Of a stretch of DNA of 64,000 nt, positions 8,282 to 16,524 are shown piece by piece. The stretch covers positions 18,932 to 82,931 of the forward strand of contig JAFYHT010000050.1 in NCBI GenBank assembly GCA_017539025.1, written 5' to 3'. This stretch comes from Erysipelotrichaceae bacterium. GTDB lineage: Bacteria > Bacillota_I > Bacilli_A > Erysipelotrichales > Erysipelotrichaceae. The position numbers were made by a program, and so were the translations under genes. Below the pieces are notes generated by a model. The model was given only the letters and a program-made list of their open reading frames with translations. It was not told where the DNA came from and made no database searches. The number at the start of each line of letters is the position of its first letter. Positions within the stretch are counted from its first letter, which is position 1.

Positions 8282-8809
8282 CTATCTGATCTTCAGGATC
8301 TCATCAAGTTCCTTTCGAGGTCTGAGGTTCACATCTCCATCTCTTTTTCCGATGGCGATCACCGGCATGATGATCTCATCTTCCGGTATCTCAAAGTATT
8401 CCCTGATAGCTTTACCATCTCTTAATCCCATGATCAGAGTGTCATAGCCAAGTTCACTGGCCTTGAGAAGCAGGTATGAGTTCTGCAAGCCCAGGTCATA
8501 AGCACCCCAGAGATCGCCTTCTTCAGACATGATCCCTTCCCTGACAGAACCCGAAAGCTTCTCCTTGAAAGAAGCGATGATGTAGGATGCATTGACTGTC
8601 GATCTCTGATTGAAATCAGGCAACGCATCAAATACGACTTTTCTTGCCTCTTCAGATAAAGCCACATAGTATCTTCCGGCCTGGGAGTTCTTCCAGGAAG
8701 CAGCTTTCTGGGCACAGCGGATGATCTCTTCGATATCTTCTTTCTTCACATCAGCTTCCAGATACTTTCTGACACTTCTTCTCTTTGTTACGAGTTCACT
8801 TAATTCCAT
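8282..8809 (-). CDS. Nitroreductase-family flavoprotein
   Basis: 175 aa with the nitroreductase start 'LVTKRRSVRKYLEADV' (FMN phosphate-binding Arg residues) and a C-terminal 'GLRDGKAIREYFEIPEDE' typical of small FMN-dependent NAD(P)H oxidoreductases. The substrate is unknown. It is the last gene of the eight-gene minus operon, starting 3 nt after galM with its GGAGG inside the galM end. Its link to sugar use is not obvious and it may simply be co-transcribed. Confidence 0.85.
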   Translation of the reverse strand: MELSELVTKRRSVRKYLEADVKKEDIEEIIRCAQKAASWKNSQAGRYYVALSEEARKVVFDALPDFNQRSTVNASYIIASFKEKLSGSVREGIMSEEGDLWGAYDLGLQNSYLLLKASELGYDTLIMGLRDGKAIREYFEIPEDEIIMPVIAIGKRDGDVNLRPRKELDEILKIR

Positions 8810-8811
8810 GA

Positions 8812-9768
8812 CTAGTCCTCCAGATTGAGCAGTTCATATCTGATGTAGTGAGACATCTTCTCACCCTTCCTCAAGATCGGAAGCAGATACTTTTCTCCAT
8901 AGTTGATGCCATTAGGGAAGTACTGGCATTCCAGACAGATCGCCTGGAAAGGATAATATGTCAGTCCGTACTTGCCATGCTGGCCACCGAGGTGCTGTGA
9001 AGTGTATACATGCATATCCGGAAGATCGGAATAGACATTCAGCTGCAGTCTGCCATTCTTGAATTCAGCCATCAGCTTGTCGCCCATTTTTTCCCAGACA
9101 TAGTTGTTGTCGATACCGTTTTCCAGTTTTGACAGATTGTCATTCAATAATCTGAATTCATTGAAATCAAACGGTGTACCATCTGTTTCCAACACTTCGT
9201 CCAGCGTCAGCGAATATTCATCGACCGGCGCATAAAGGTTACTTGTGACATGCAGATAGTCTTCCTTGATCGTATCATCGCCCAAAGTGAAATAGGAATG
9301 ATTGGTCATGTTGAGGATCGTATCTTCATCACTTTCTCCTTCATAAGAGAAAGTCAGATTCCTTCCGTCCAGTTTATATGTGACTTTGGCAGTCAGGTTG
9401 CCCGGGAAGCCCTCTTCCCCATCTTTTGAGAAATAAGAGAACACGACTTCGTCATCCTTAACGGATTCCGTTTTCCACATCTTGTAGGCAAAACCGTTGA
9501 CACCGCCGCCATGCAGCTGATTCATGTTGTTGTTGACAGAAAGCTGATACTCCTTGCCATTCAACACAAATTTCGCATTTCCGATCCTGTTGGCATTCCT
9601 GCCGATCGAAGCGCCGATGTTGTTGCCGTTGTACTTCAGATACTCTTCATCGCTTTCAAAACCGAGAACGATGTCGACCCCGCTTTTCTTGTCGATGAAT
9701 TTCGTCAGCGTTGCACCGAGTTCTGTGATCTCAGCTAAGACATATTCATTCTCCAGAACGTATTTCAT
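8812..9768 (-). CDS. galM: Aldose 1-epimerase
   Basis: 318 aa, full length for GalM. It interconverts alpha and beta anomers of glucose or galactose. Visible motifs include 'NHSYFTLGDD' with the catalytic His, an early 'GRNANRIGNAKF' substrate-binding stretch and 'LECQYFPNGIN' with the catalytic Glu region near the C-terminus. The start overlaps the LacI regulator stop by 4 nt (ATGA). Here it would balance the anomers of glucose and glucose 1-phosphate precursors released by beta-glucan phosphorolysis. Confidence 0.9.
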   Translation of the reverse strand: MKYVLENEYVLAEITELGATLTKFIDKKSGVDIVLGFESDEEYLKYNGNNIGASIGRNANRIGNAKFVLNGKEYQLSVNNNMNQLHGGGVNGFAYKMWKTESVKDDEVVFSYFSKDGEEGFPGNLTAKVTYKLDGRNLTFSYEGESDEDTILNMTNHSYFTLGDDTIKEDYLHVTSNLYAPVDEYSLTLDEVLETDGTPFDFNEFRLLNDNLSKLENGIDNNYVWEKMGDKLMAEFKNGRLQLNVYSDLPDMHVYTSQHLGGQHGKYGLTYYPFQAICLECQYFPNGINYGEKYLLPILRKGEKMSHYIRYELLNLED

Positions 9769-10778
9769 GATTGATTTCCTCCGTCCAGTTTTTTCACACT
9801 GTTTCCTATAAACATTTTACCGCTAACGATGACTCTTTCGGCAGGAAGTTCAGGCTGATCGATCAGCTGAAGCAGTTTTCTTGCCGCAAGCTGGCCCAGT
9901 TCCTTCGTATTCTGCTCATAAGTAGTCAGTTTCATGATCTTGGCCATATTGATGCCATCGTAGCCGATCGCTGAAATGTCATTTGGAATATTCAAGCCTT
10001 TGGAAGAGATCATCTCCATACCGCCGATATAGGAATAATCATCCGGGAAGATGATCAGTGTCGGCGGATCGCTCAGTTCCAGCAGCTTCTTTGTCTTTTC
10101 ACTGCAGTCCATGATGTCATGGTAATGCCCGGCAATAACATAGTCTTCCGGGACCTCGATCCCCAGATCTCTGCAGGTACCGTAGAAACTGTTGACACGT
10201 TCTCTTGTAACGCTTGTATCATCACCATAGATGAAAGCGATCTTGCGGTGTCCCATTTCATAGGCATATCTGACGATCGCTGATAGACCATCGGTATTAT
10301 CTGATAAGACTGCAGCGCATTTATCTAATACGTAGTCGATAATGACAACAGGATATTTGGAATTTGCCAGTTCAATGATCTCCGGATCATTGAAATCAGC
10401 CGTCATGATCGCGACACCATCCAGGTTTCTGTATTCGACGTGTCTGAGGTATGTCGTCTTCTTTCCCGCGATCGCATGATTGATGAAAGTGATGTCATAG
10501 CCGTGTTTTTCCGCTTCTCTCTGGAAACTCTCCAGGATCATGGAGAAGTATTCATGGGAAAGACCGGCTCTGTCATCCGCAAACAGGATACCCAGATTGT
10601 ATGTCACATTGGTCTTTAAAGCTCTGGCTGCGACATTGATTGTATAACCCATCTTTGCAGCGACTTTGCGGATCCTTTCCTTGGTTGGGCCTGATATATC
10701 ATCATGGTCATTCAGTGCCTTGGATACGGTAGCCACAGATACATTACATTCTTTTGCGATATCTTTGATTGAAACCAT
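9765..10778 (-). CDS. LacI-family transcriptional regulator of the beta-glucan locus
   Basis: 337 aa. The N-terminal helix-turn-helix and hinge are clear ('IKDIAKECNVSVATVSKAL', then 'VAARALKTN'), followed by a periplasmic-binding-protein-like effector domain. It lies 4 nt after the GH5 gene. The likely targets are the LacI-type palindromes between 16363 and 16498 in the divergent promoter region. The inducer is probably a cellodextrin or related beta-glucan oligosaccharide, inferred from the neighbours. Confidence 0.9.
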   Translation of the reverse strand: MVSIKDIAKECNVSVATVSKALNDHDDISGPTKERIRKVAAKMGYTINVAARALKTNVTYNLGILFADDRAGLSHEYFSMILESFQREAEKHGYDITFINHAIAGKKTTYLRHVEYRNLDGVAIMTADFNDPEIIELANSKYPVVIIDYVLDKCAAVLSDNTDGLSAIVRYAYEMGHRKIAFIYGDDTSVTRERVNSFYGTCRDLGIEVPEDYVIAGHYHDIMDCSEKTKKLLELSDPPTLIIFPDDYSYIGGMEMISSKGLNIPNDISAIGYDGINMAKIMKLTTYEQNTKELGQLAARKLLQLIDQPELPAERVIVSGKMFIGNSVKKLDGGNQS

Positions 10779-10782
10779 ATGC

Positions 10783-11805
10783 TTATAAGAGTTTGATCAG
10801 CTTTCCTCTGATCGGATCATAGTGTGCATCGACAAGACCGAAATCCATTTCCTTATAGGACCAAAGCGCCCTGCCGATATGATATTTTTCAAATACGGAA
10901 TTGATACATTCAAACCATTTCATCGTGTCATCAGGATCGACCAGATCTATGACACCATACTCTCCGCAATATAACGGTACATCCCTTTTTTCACAGACTT
11001 CGATCGCCTCTTTGAACATCTTTTCGAAATAAGAAGCATCGATCACATCATCACTAAGCGGAAACTGTTCATGGAAGTTTTTCCCGATATATCTTTCCGT
11101 ATTATTCTGATAGTCCCTGTATCCGGAATCAAAAGGCATACGGAAAGATCTGTTCATCAGATCGATCCAGTAAGCTCCCTGATGAGTATAGATCAAAGGC
11201 GAGTAACAATGAAAATTATATACGATCTTATCGTCATAAGGTTCTTCAAGATCCTTGATCGCCTCGATCGAATTGTTGTTGTAACCACCCACCAGGATAT
11301 GGATATTCGGTGCATATTCACGGATCGCTTTTATCGTCTTTTTGATGATGCGATTCCAGGAATCACAATATTGCGGATCACTTACTTCATTGAGCAGTTC
11401 AAATGACAGATTCTCATTTTTTCCGAATCTCAAGGCAAATTCCTTCCAGAGATCGATGAAGATATTCTGATATCTTTCATTAACGAAAAAGCCCTCTTCA
11501 TTCTCACCCTTGTCAAAACTGAAACCGATAGTCTTATGTAAGTCAAGGATCATATTGAGTCCGTTTTCTTTGGACCAATCGATACATTCTTTGACCCTTT
11601 TAAAACCATCTTCTTTATAATTCAGTTTTTCATCCAGCACCAGTTCATAATCGATTGGGATCCTGACATGATCAAGTCCCCATCCGGCGACTCTTCTGAA
11701 ATCATCTCTTCTGATGAAATAATCATATCTTTTCTCGCTGTGATCACATTGAGAAAACCAGCCACCGAAGTTGATGCCGTGAGAATATCCTTCAAAACTG
11801 CGCAT
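10783..11805 (-). CDS. Glycoside hydrolase family 5 enzyme, probably intracellular
   Basis: 340 aa with no signal peptide. GH5 signatures are present: 'HVRIPIDY' (strand 3 Arg), 'LSFELLNEVSDP' with the acid/base Glu, 'YNFHCYSPL' and 'YCGEYGV' with the nucleophile Glu. It starts with GGAG-type Shine-Dalgarno 43 nt after the ATPase gene, behind a hairpin. It would cleave imported beta-1,4 (or mixed-linkage) oligosaccharides before phosphorolysis. Exact substrate is not visible from sequence. Confidence 0.85.
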   Translation of the reverse strand: MRSFEGYSHGINFGGWFSQCDHSEKRYDYFIRRDDFRRVAGWGLDHVRIPIDYELVLDEKLNYKEDGFKRVKECIDWSKENGLNMILDLHKTIGFSFDKGENEEGFFVNERYQNIFIDLWKEFALRFGKNENLSFELLNEVSDPQYCDSWNRIIKKTIKAIREYAPNIHILVGGYNNNSIEAIKDLEEPYDDKIVYNFHCYSPLIYTHQGAYWIDLMNRSFRMPFDSGYRDYQNNTERYIGKNFHEQFPLSDDVIDASYFEKMFKEAIEVCEKRDVPLYCGEYGVIDLVDPDDTMKWFECINSVFEKYHIGRALWSYKEMDFGLVDAHYDPIRGKLIKLL

Positions 11806-11819
11806 TCTATCTCCTTAAT

Positions 11820-11841
11820 AAAGCCCCGAGAACCGGGGCTT
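11820..11841 (-). terminator. Intercistronic terminator/attenuator between ATPase and GH5 genes
   Basis: Stem AAAGCCCCG/CGGGGCTTT with a short loop and a weak T-tail (TTTATT) on the minus strand. It would lower expression of the distal GH5-lacI-galM-nitroreductase genes relative to the transporter genes. Confidence 0.65.
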
Positions 11842-11847
11842 TCTACA

Positions 11848-13002
11848 TTAATATTCCAGGTTCTTCTGATCTTCCTTGGAGAAGACATGACATACGCTGC
11901 CGCTGAAAGTCAATGTAACTTCTTTGCCCATATAATTGACTCTCTTGCCTTCTGTCGGAACGATGACGATGACATCCTTGCCGTTGACCGTCATATGTAA
12001 GTGGCAGGAAGGACCCATCAGTTCGGAAACATCGACCTTGCCTTTGATACCTTCATCAGCCAGTACGATATGGTCCGGTCTGACACCCAGGATGATATCC
12101 TGTGGCTTGACATCCTTTGCTTTCAGTCTTTCCTGTTTTTCTTCGCTCAAAACGACTTTTACGCCATCCGTTTCTACGAAGTACTCGCCATCTTCGATAT
12201 CAAGTCTTCCATCGAAGTAGTTCATCTGAGGAGTGCCGATGAAGCCGGATACAAAGAGATTACTAGGATGATCATATACTTCCTGAGGCGTACCGATCTG
12301 CTGGATGAAACCATCCTTCATGACGACGATACGATCGCCTAAAGTCATAGCTTCTGTCTGATCATGTGTGACATATACGAACGTAGTGTTGATGCGCTGT
12401 CTCAGTTTGATGATCTCAGCTCTCATCTGATTCCTCAGTTTTGCATCCAGATTTGACAGAGGCTCGTCCATCAATAAGACCTTCGGATCACGAACGATCG
12501 CACGTCCGATCGCAACACGCTGTCTCTGACCACCTGACAAAGCCTTCGGTTTTCTCTTGAGATACTGTGTGATATCTAAGATCTCAGCTGCTTCCCTGAC
12601 CTTACGATCGATCTCGGCTTTCGGTGTCCTCTTGATCTTCAGAGAATATGCCATGTTGTCATAAACTGTCATATGCGGATAAAGCGCATAAGACTGGAAG
12701 ACCATTGCGATATCTCTGTCTTTCGGAGCGACATCATTCATGTATTCGCCATCGATCAGCAATTCTCCGGAAGTGATCTCTTCCAGTCCGGCGATCATAC
12801 GTAAAGTCGTAGATTTGCCGCATCCTGAAGGACCAACCAGAACGATGAATTCCTTGTCGGCGATATCCAGATTGAATTCCTGAACAGCGACAACACCTTC
12901 ATCGGTGATCTGCAGATTTGTTTTCTTGTTTTCCTTCTGGTCTTTTCTGCTTTCTGTAAACGGATATACTTTCTTGATATTGATCAATTTAACATCTGAC
13001 AT
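11848..13002 (-). CDS. Sugar ABC transporter ATP-binding protein (MsmK/UgpC type)
   Basis: 384 aa with the full ABC set: Walker A GPSGCGKST, signature LSGGQRQRVAIGR, Walker B VLLMDEPLSNLDAKLR, H-loop 'VTHDQTEAMTLGDR', and a C-terminal TOBE/OB regulatory region (about 250-384). MsmK-type ATPases energise carbohydrate uptake and often serve several transporters. It has a roughly 30-residue insertion after the first beta-strand ('TESRKDQKENKK'). It follows the two permease genes in the same operon. Confidence 0.93.
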   Translation of the reverse strand: MSDVKLINIKKVYPFTESRKDQKENKKTNLQITDEGVVAVQEFNLDIADKEFIVLVGPSGCGKSTTLRMIAGLEEITSGELLIDGEYMNDVAPKDRDIAMVFQSYALYPHMTVYDNMAYSLKIKRTPKAEIDRKVREAAEILDITQYLKRKPKALSGGQRQRVAIGRAIVRDPKVLLMDEPLSNLDAKLRNQMRAEIIKLRQRINTTFVYVTHDQTEAMTLGDRIVVMKDGFIQQIGTPQEVYDHPSNLFVSGFIGTPQMNYFDGRLDIEDGEYFVETDGVKVVLSEEKQERLKAKDVKPQDIILGVRPDHIVLADEGIKGKVDVSELMGPSCHLHMTVNGKDVIVIVPTEGKRVNYMGKEVTLTFSGSVCHVFSKEDQKNLEY

Positions 13003-13011
13003 AATTTATTC

Positions 13012-13872
13012 CTAACCTTTCACACTTCCTGAAGTGACACCCTTGATAATCGATTTAGAAAGAACTGTATAAACGATCATGACCGGTAAGATCGCTAAGA
13101 GGATAAACATGAATACTTTACCCTGGTCGAATTTCGAATAGTCTGCAGAACGCAGATTTGCGATCATGATCGGAACGGTCTTGTATTTTTCCTTCGTCAG
13201 CAGCAAAGCCGGCATGAAGTAGTTGTTCCAGGAACCGACAAACGAGAAGATCATCTGTACGGCAACAGCCGGTTTCATGATCGGAAGAACGATCTCGTTG
13301 AAGATCCTGAATTCATTGGAACCATCGATCCTGGCAGCCTCGACCATTTCAAGAGGCAATACACTCTCCAGATACTGTTTCATATAGAAGAAGACGACCG
13401 GAGCAGCGATGCTTGGAATGATCAGCAGCCAAAGCTTATTTGTAAGACCGAATTTATAAGCCAGCTGAATGAAACCGACAGCTGAAACCTGTGACGGGAT
13501 CATCATGATTGCCATGATGAACGTGAACACAAAGTTCTTCAGCTTGAAGTTATAGACATGGACTCCATAAGCGGTCAGTGCTGAGAAGTAGGTCGTGATC
13601 AGAGAAGAACTCATTGCAACGATGAAGCTGTTGACCATACCTACCGGGATATTGATAGAGAAGTCATTCCATGCATTCCTGAGGTTGTCCATGAAATGAC
13701 CACCCCATTTGAAGGTGAACGCACCCTGCATCTGTGAATTGGACTTGGAAGCCATCAGGATCAGCAGGATGAAACAGAACAAGCAAAGGAAACACAGAAA
13801 GAACACAAAAGCATATGCGAGGATACGGCTGATGATCAAAGAGATCCTGGCCTTTTTATTCGAATTATTCAT
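13012..13872 (-). CDS. Carbohydrate ABC transporter permease (MalG-like)
   Basis: 286 aa with six predicted membrane segments and the EAA loop 'EAARIDGSNEFRIFNEIVLP' that contacts the ATPase. MalG/LacG type, CUT1 family. GGAGGACC precedes the ATG. It pairs with the upstream permease to form the channel for the oligosaccharide captured by the binding protein. Confidence 0.92.
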   Translation of the reverse strand: MNNSNKKARISLIISRILAYAFVFFLCFLCLFCFILLILMASKSNSQMQGAFTFKWGGHFMDNLRNAWNDFSINIPVGMVNSFIVAMSSSLITTYFSALTAYGVHVYNFKLKNFVFTFIMAIMMIPSQVSAVGFIQLAYKFGLTNKLWLLIIPSIAAPVVFFYMKQYLESVLPLEMVEAARIDGSNEFRIFNEIVLPIMKPAVAVQMIFSFVGSWNNYFMPALLLTKEKYKTVPIMIANLRSADYSKFDQGKVFMFILLAILPVMIVYTVLSKSIIKGVTSGSVKG

Positions 13873-13882
13873 TTTGGTCCTC

Positions 13883-14824
13883 CTAATCCTTATACTGTCT
13901 AGCTAAAGAGCGATAGACGAAAGCACCAAGGATGCCGGTAATGATAAACAACATTACAGATAATGCACCGGACATACCATAGTTCTTGGATATTCCAAGA
14001 TAGTTGTTCAACATCATGATGACAGTAGTGGAAGTCATATTTGGCGTTCCCTTGCCATTTGAAATGACCTGAGGAACATCGAACATCTGAATACCACCGA
14101 TCATTGAAGTAATCAGTGCATATGACAGGATCGGCATCAGCAATGGCAGTGTGATATCGAAGAAGACATGCACGGAATTGGCGCCATCAAGGTTTGCTGA
14201 TTCAAACAGGCTCTGATCGATACCCATGATACCTGCCATCAGTACGATCGTCGTATTACCGAACCACATGATGAAGTTCATACATGCAATGATCGTTCTG
14301 ACTGAAATCTTATAGGTGAAGAACTCAAAAGGCTTTTCCAATAATCCCGAAGCAACCATGACCTTATTGATCGGTCCGACATTCGAGAATAAAGAGAATA
14401 CCAGCATTGAGAATGCGGAAGCCATGATCAGGTTCGGCATATAGATGATGGTCTTGGCCAAGCCCTGTCCTTTCAGATTCAGACGTGAACTGGTAAATAA
14501 TACCGCCAGTAATAACGCAACAAGAAACTGCGGAACAGCTCCAACGATCCACATGGATAAAGAGTTACCCAGATATCTTATGAAGTCGATCGTACCATTC
14601 TTATCCGGAGTCAGCAGCTGAATATAGTTTCTGAGTCCGACAAAATTCGGTCCGACCTGTTCCAGACCGTTACGGTAGTTTTCAAAAAAACTGTTATAGA
14701 CCGTAAGGAACTGTGGAATCAAAGTAAATATGATGTAAGTGATGAAGAAGGGCGTGATGAAGATATATGCCCACTTCGCATAGCTTACCGACTTGCGGTG
14801 TTTCTTTCCTTTTTCTTTTGCCAT
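13883..14824 (-). CDS. Carbohydrate ABC transporter permease (MalF-like)
   Basis: 313 aa, six membrane segments and the EAA loop 'ESANLDGANSVHVFFDITLP'. CUT1-family MalF/LacF type. Located downstream of the binding-protein gene behind a strong hairpin, and 10 nt before the second permease. Confidence 0.92.
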   Translation of the reverse strand: MAKEKGKKHRKSVSYAKWAYIFITPFFITYIIFTLIPQFLTVYNSFFENYRNGLEQVGPNFVGLRNYIQLLTPDKNGTIDFIRYLGNSLSMWIVGAVPQFLVALLLAVLFTSSRLNLKGQGLAKTIIYMPNLIMASAFSMLVFSLFSNVGPINKVMVASGLLEKPFEFFTYKISVRTIIACMNFIMWFGNTTIVLMAGIMGIDQSLFESANLDGANSVHVFFDITLPLLMPILSYALITSMIGGIQMFDVPQVISNGKGTPNMTSTTVIMMLNNYLGISKNYGMSGALSVMLFIITGILGAFVYRSLARQYKD

Positions 14825-14841
14825 ACGATTGTCCTTTCTTT

Positions 14842-14917
14842 ATTCTTAAACAAAGCAGGAAAGATTTTTCCTATGCTTTGTTTAAAAAACTGTGGCAGAG
14901 TTTCAACCCTGCCACAG
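14842..14917 (-). terminator. Two hairpins between binding-protein and permease genes
   Basis: CTGTGGCAG/CTGCCACAG (14890-14898 with 14909-14917) is followed on the minus strand by TTTTTT, then by a second stem around AAACAAAGCA/TGCTTTGTTT. This is a partial terminator plus stabilising hairpin, the usual way binding protein is made in excess over permease. Confidence 0.75.
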
Positions 14918-14940
14918 TGTTTATTCTTAGTTTTTACCGA

Positions 14941-16266
14941 TTAAGCTTCCGGTACGTTGATTGCAGGGTATTTCTCTTTCAGAGCCTTGTAGAAGTTGCT
15001 CATAGCTTCTTCCTTAGTAACAGTGCCCTTCAAGAATTCTACGAATGCGTTCTGAATGCCTTCGTTGCAGCCCTGATCGTAAATTGTCTGGTTCTGGAAC
15101 TTGATGTTCTTAGCGCCTTCAGCGAAGATAGCTGTATCGTTCTGGCCACCCAGATAAGCGTTACCGAATTCAGGATCAGCAGCAAACTTGTTGTTGACAG
15201 CCTGGTTGTTTGTGAACTGAGCTTCGTTCTTGATCAGATTTGTGCAGACTTCTTCATCATTGATGAATGCGTTCATGACATCAGCGACCATTGTCGGGTT
15301 GTCAGAACCTGTTGCAGCTAACAGCCAAGTGCCGCCCCAGAAGAATGCCTGAGGACCTTCACAGAGACCCCAGTCACCGATTGAATCAGTGCCTGCTGCC
15401 TTAGCGTCATCACCGAATGCTGGGCCCATGCAGAAGTTGTAGTACCAAGCAGGTCCGAAGAAGCAGAATGCTTTTCCGTCTTTAGCAGCCTGTTCAGTAG
15501 TTTCAGCATCCCAGACACCAGAAGTCAGAGTGTATCCTTTGTTGACGAAATCTTCAGCCTGGTCCATCCAAGTCTGGATAGCCGGGTCGATCTGCAGGTT
15601 GTTGTTAGCATCAACCCACGGAGAAGAAGTGTTGTTAGAGAAAACACGGTAGTCTTCAGCATAAGAAGCAGTCATGATGTAACCTTTTTCATGAGCAGCT
15701 TCAGCAACAGCGTTGAACTTATCCCAGTCAGCAACAGCAGCCTGAACTTCAGCCGGATCGTCAGTGCCTAATACATCTAAAGCGATTGAACGACGATAGA
15801 TCATGCCTGCAGGGCAGCACTGGAATGAAACACCCTTTACAACACCGCTAGCATCAGAAGCAGCTTCAACAGTGTAAGAATATGTGTTAGAGAAATCAGT
15901 TACGCCTAAAGCCTTGATATCCTGAGTGTATGCAGAATTTGTATACTTGAGGATGTAGTCAGCTTCAGCCAGGAACATATCGACTTTGTCGTCTGCATCA
16001 GCGGATTCCTGATTCATCAGAGCAAGGTCCAGAGCGTCCTGATACTGAGTTCCTTCGTTAGGTACGATTGTCCATACGACTTCGATTCCTTCCGGAACAG
16101 TGTAGTACTTCTCAAAGAAACCTTTGAATTCTTCGTTCCAAGCATAGATGTGGAACACTTTGCCTTCACCTGCTTCTTCAGCTGGAGCCGGTTCTTCCTT
16201 CTTAGAACAACCAACAACTGTGAAGATCATGAGTAAAGCTAATAAGATACTTAAAAGTTTTTTCAT
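14941..16266 (-). CDS. Sugar ABC transporter substrate-binding lipoprotein
   Basis: 441 aa with a lipoprotein signal peptide (lipobox V-V-G-C, Cys at residue 20) and a family 1 extracellular solute-binding fold ('VFHIYAWNEEFKGFFEKYY', 'GFFGP'-like 'FCFFGPAWYYNF'). It captures oligosaccharide at the outer membrane face and is the first gene of the minus operon. Expression is probably controlled by two operator-like sites that bracket its promoter. The cellodextrin substrate is inferred from the linked GH94 and GH5 enzymes. Confidence 0.9.
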   Translation of the reverse strand: MKKLLSILLALLMIFTVVGCSKKEEPAPAEEAGEGKVFHIYAWNEEFKGFFEKYYTVPEGIEVVWTIVPNEGTQYQDALDLALMNQESADADDKVDMFLAEADYILKYTNSAYTQDIKALGVTDFSNTYSYTVEAASDASGVVKGVSFQCCPAGMIYRRSIALDVLGTDDPAEVQAAVADWDKFNAVAEAAHEKGYIMTASYAEDYRVFSNNTSSPWVDANNNLQIDPAIQTWMDQAEDFVNKGYTLTSGVWDAETTEQAAKDGKAFCFFGPAWYYNFCMGPAFGDDAKAAGTDSIGDWGLCEGPQAFFWGGTWLLAATGSDNPTMVADVMNAFINDEEVCTNLIKNEAQFTNNQAVNNKFAADPEFGNAYLGGQNDTAIFAEGAKNIKFQNQTIYDQGCNEGIQNAFVEFLKGTVTKEEAMSNFYKALKEKYPAINVPEA

Positions 16267-16362
16267 TTTTTTCTCCCTTCCCTTTAAGTTTTAGTTGGCG
16301 TGTCTTTATTCAGACACTTTTGATCGAATTCCGTTTTTTGCTCCCATTTTCTTCGGAACTAC

Positions 16363-16434
16363 TTAAACGTTTTCGTTAATTTCAGTATTACACATTTTTT
16401 TAAAATGTCAATACTTTTTTTGCAAACGTTTACA
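16363..16434 (-). promoter_or_regulatory. Promoter of the transporter operon bracketed by two LacI/cre-type operators
   Basis: On the minus strand, TTGACA (16412-16407) and an AATACT/TAATAC-like -10 form a promoter. TGCAAACGTTTACA (16421-16434) upstream fits the CcpA cre consensus with one mismatch, and TTAAACGTTTTCGTTA (16363-16378) lies just downstream. Either could bind CcpA or the locus LacI regulator. Confidence 0.65.
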
Positions 16435-16452
16435 AATCCCTAATTTTAAGGC

Positions 16453-16498
16453 TTGTTTTTACCAAAAATAACAGTTATACTGTACTTAATCGATTAAG
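16453..16498 (+). promoter_or_regulatory. Promoter and palindromic operator of the phosphorylase operon
   Basis: TTGTTT (16453-16458), 17-nt spacer, TATACT (16476-16481). The perfect palindrome CTTAATCGATTAAG (16485-16498) covers the expected start site, so a bound repressor would block initiation. It differs from the AAACG-type sites on the other side of the region. Confidence 0.65.
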
Positions 16499-16524
16499 TT
16501 AATTATTAAAACGGAGGATAAAAC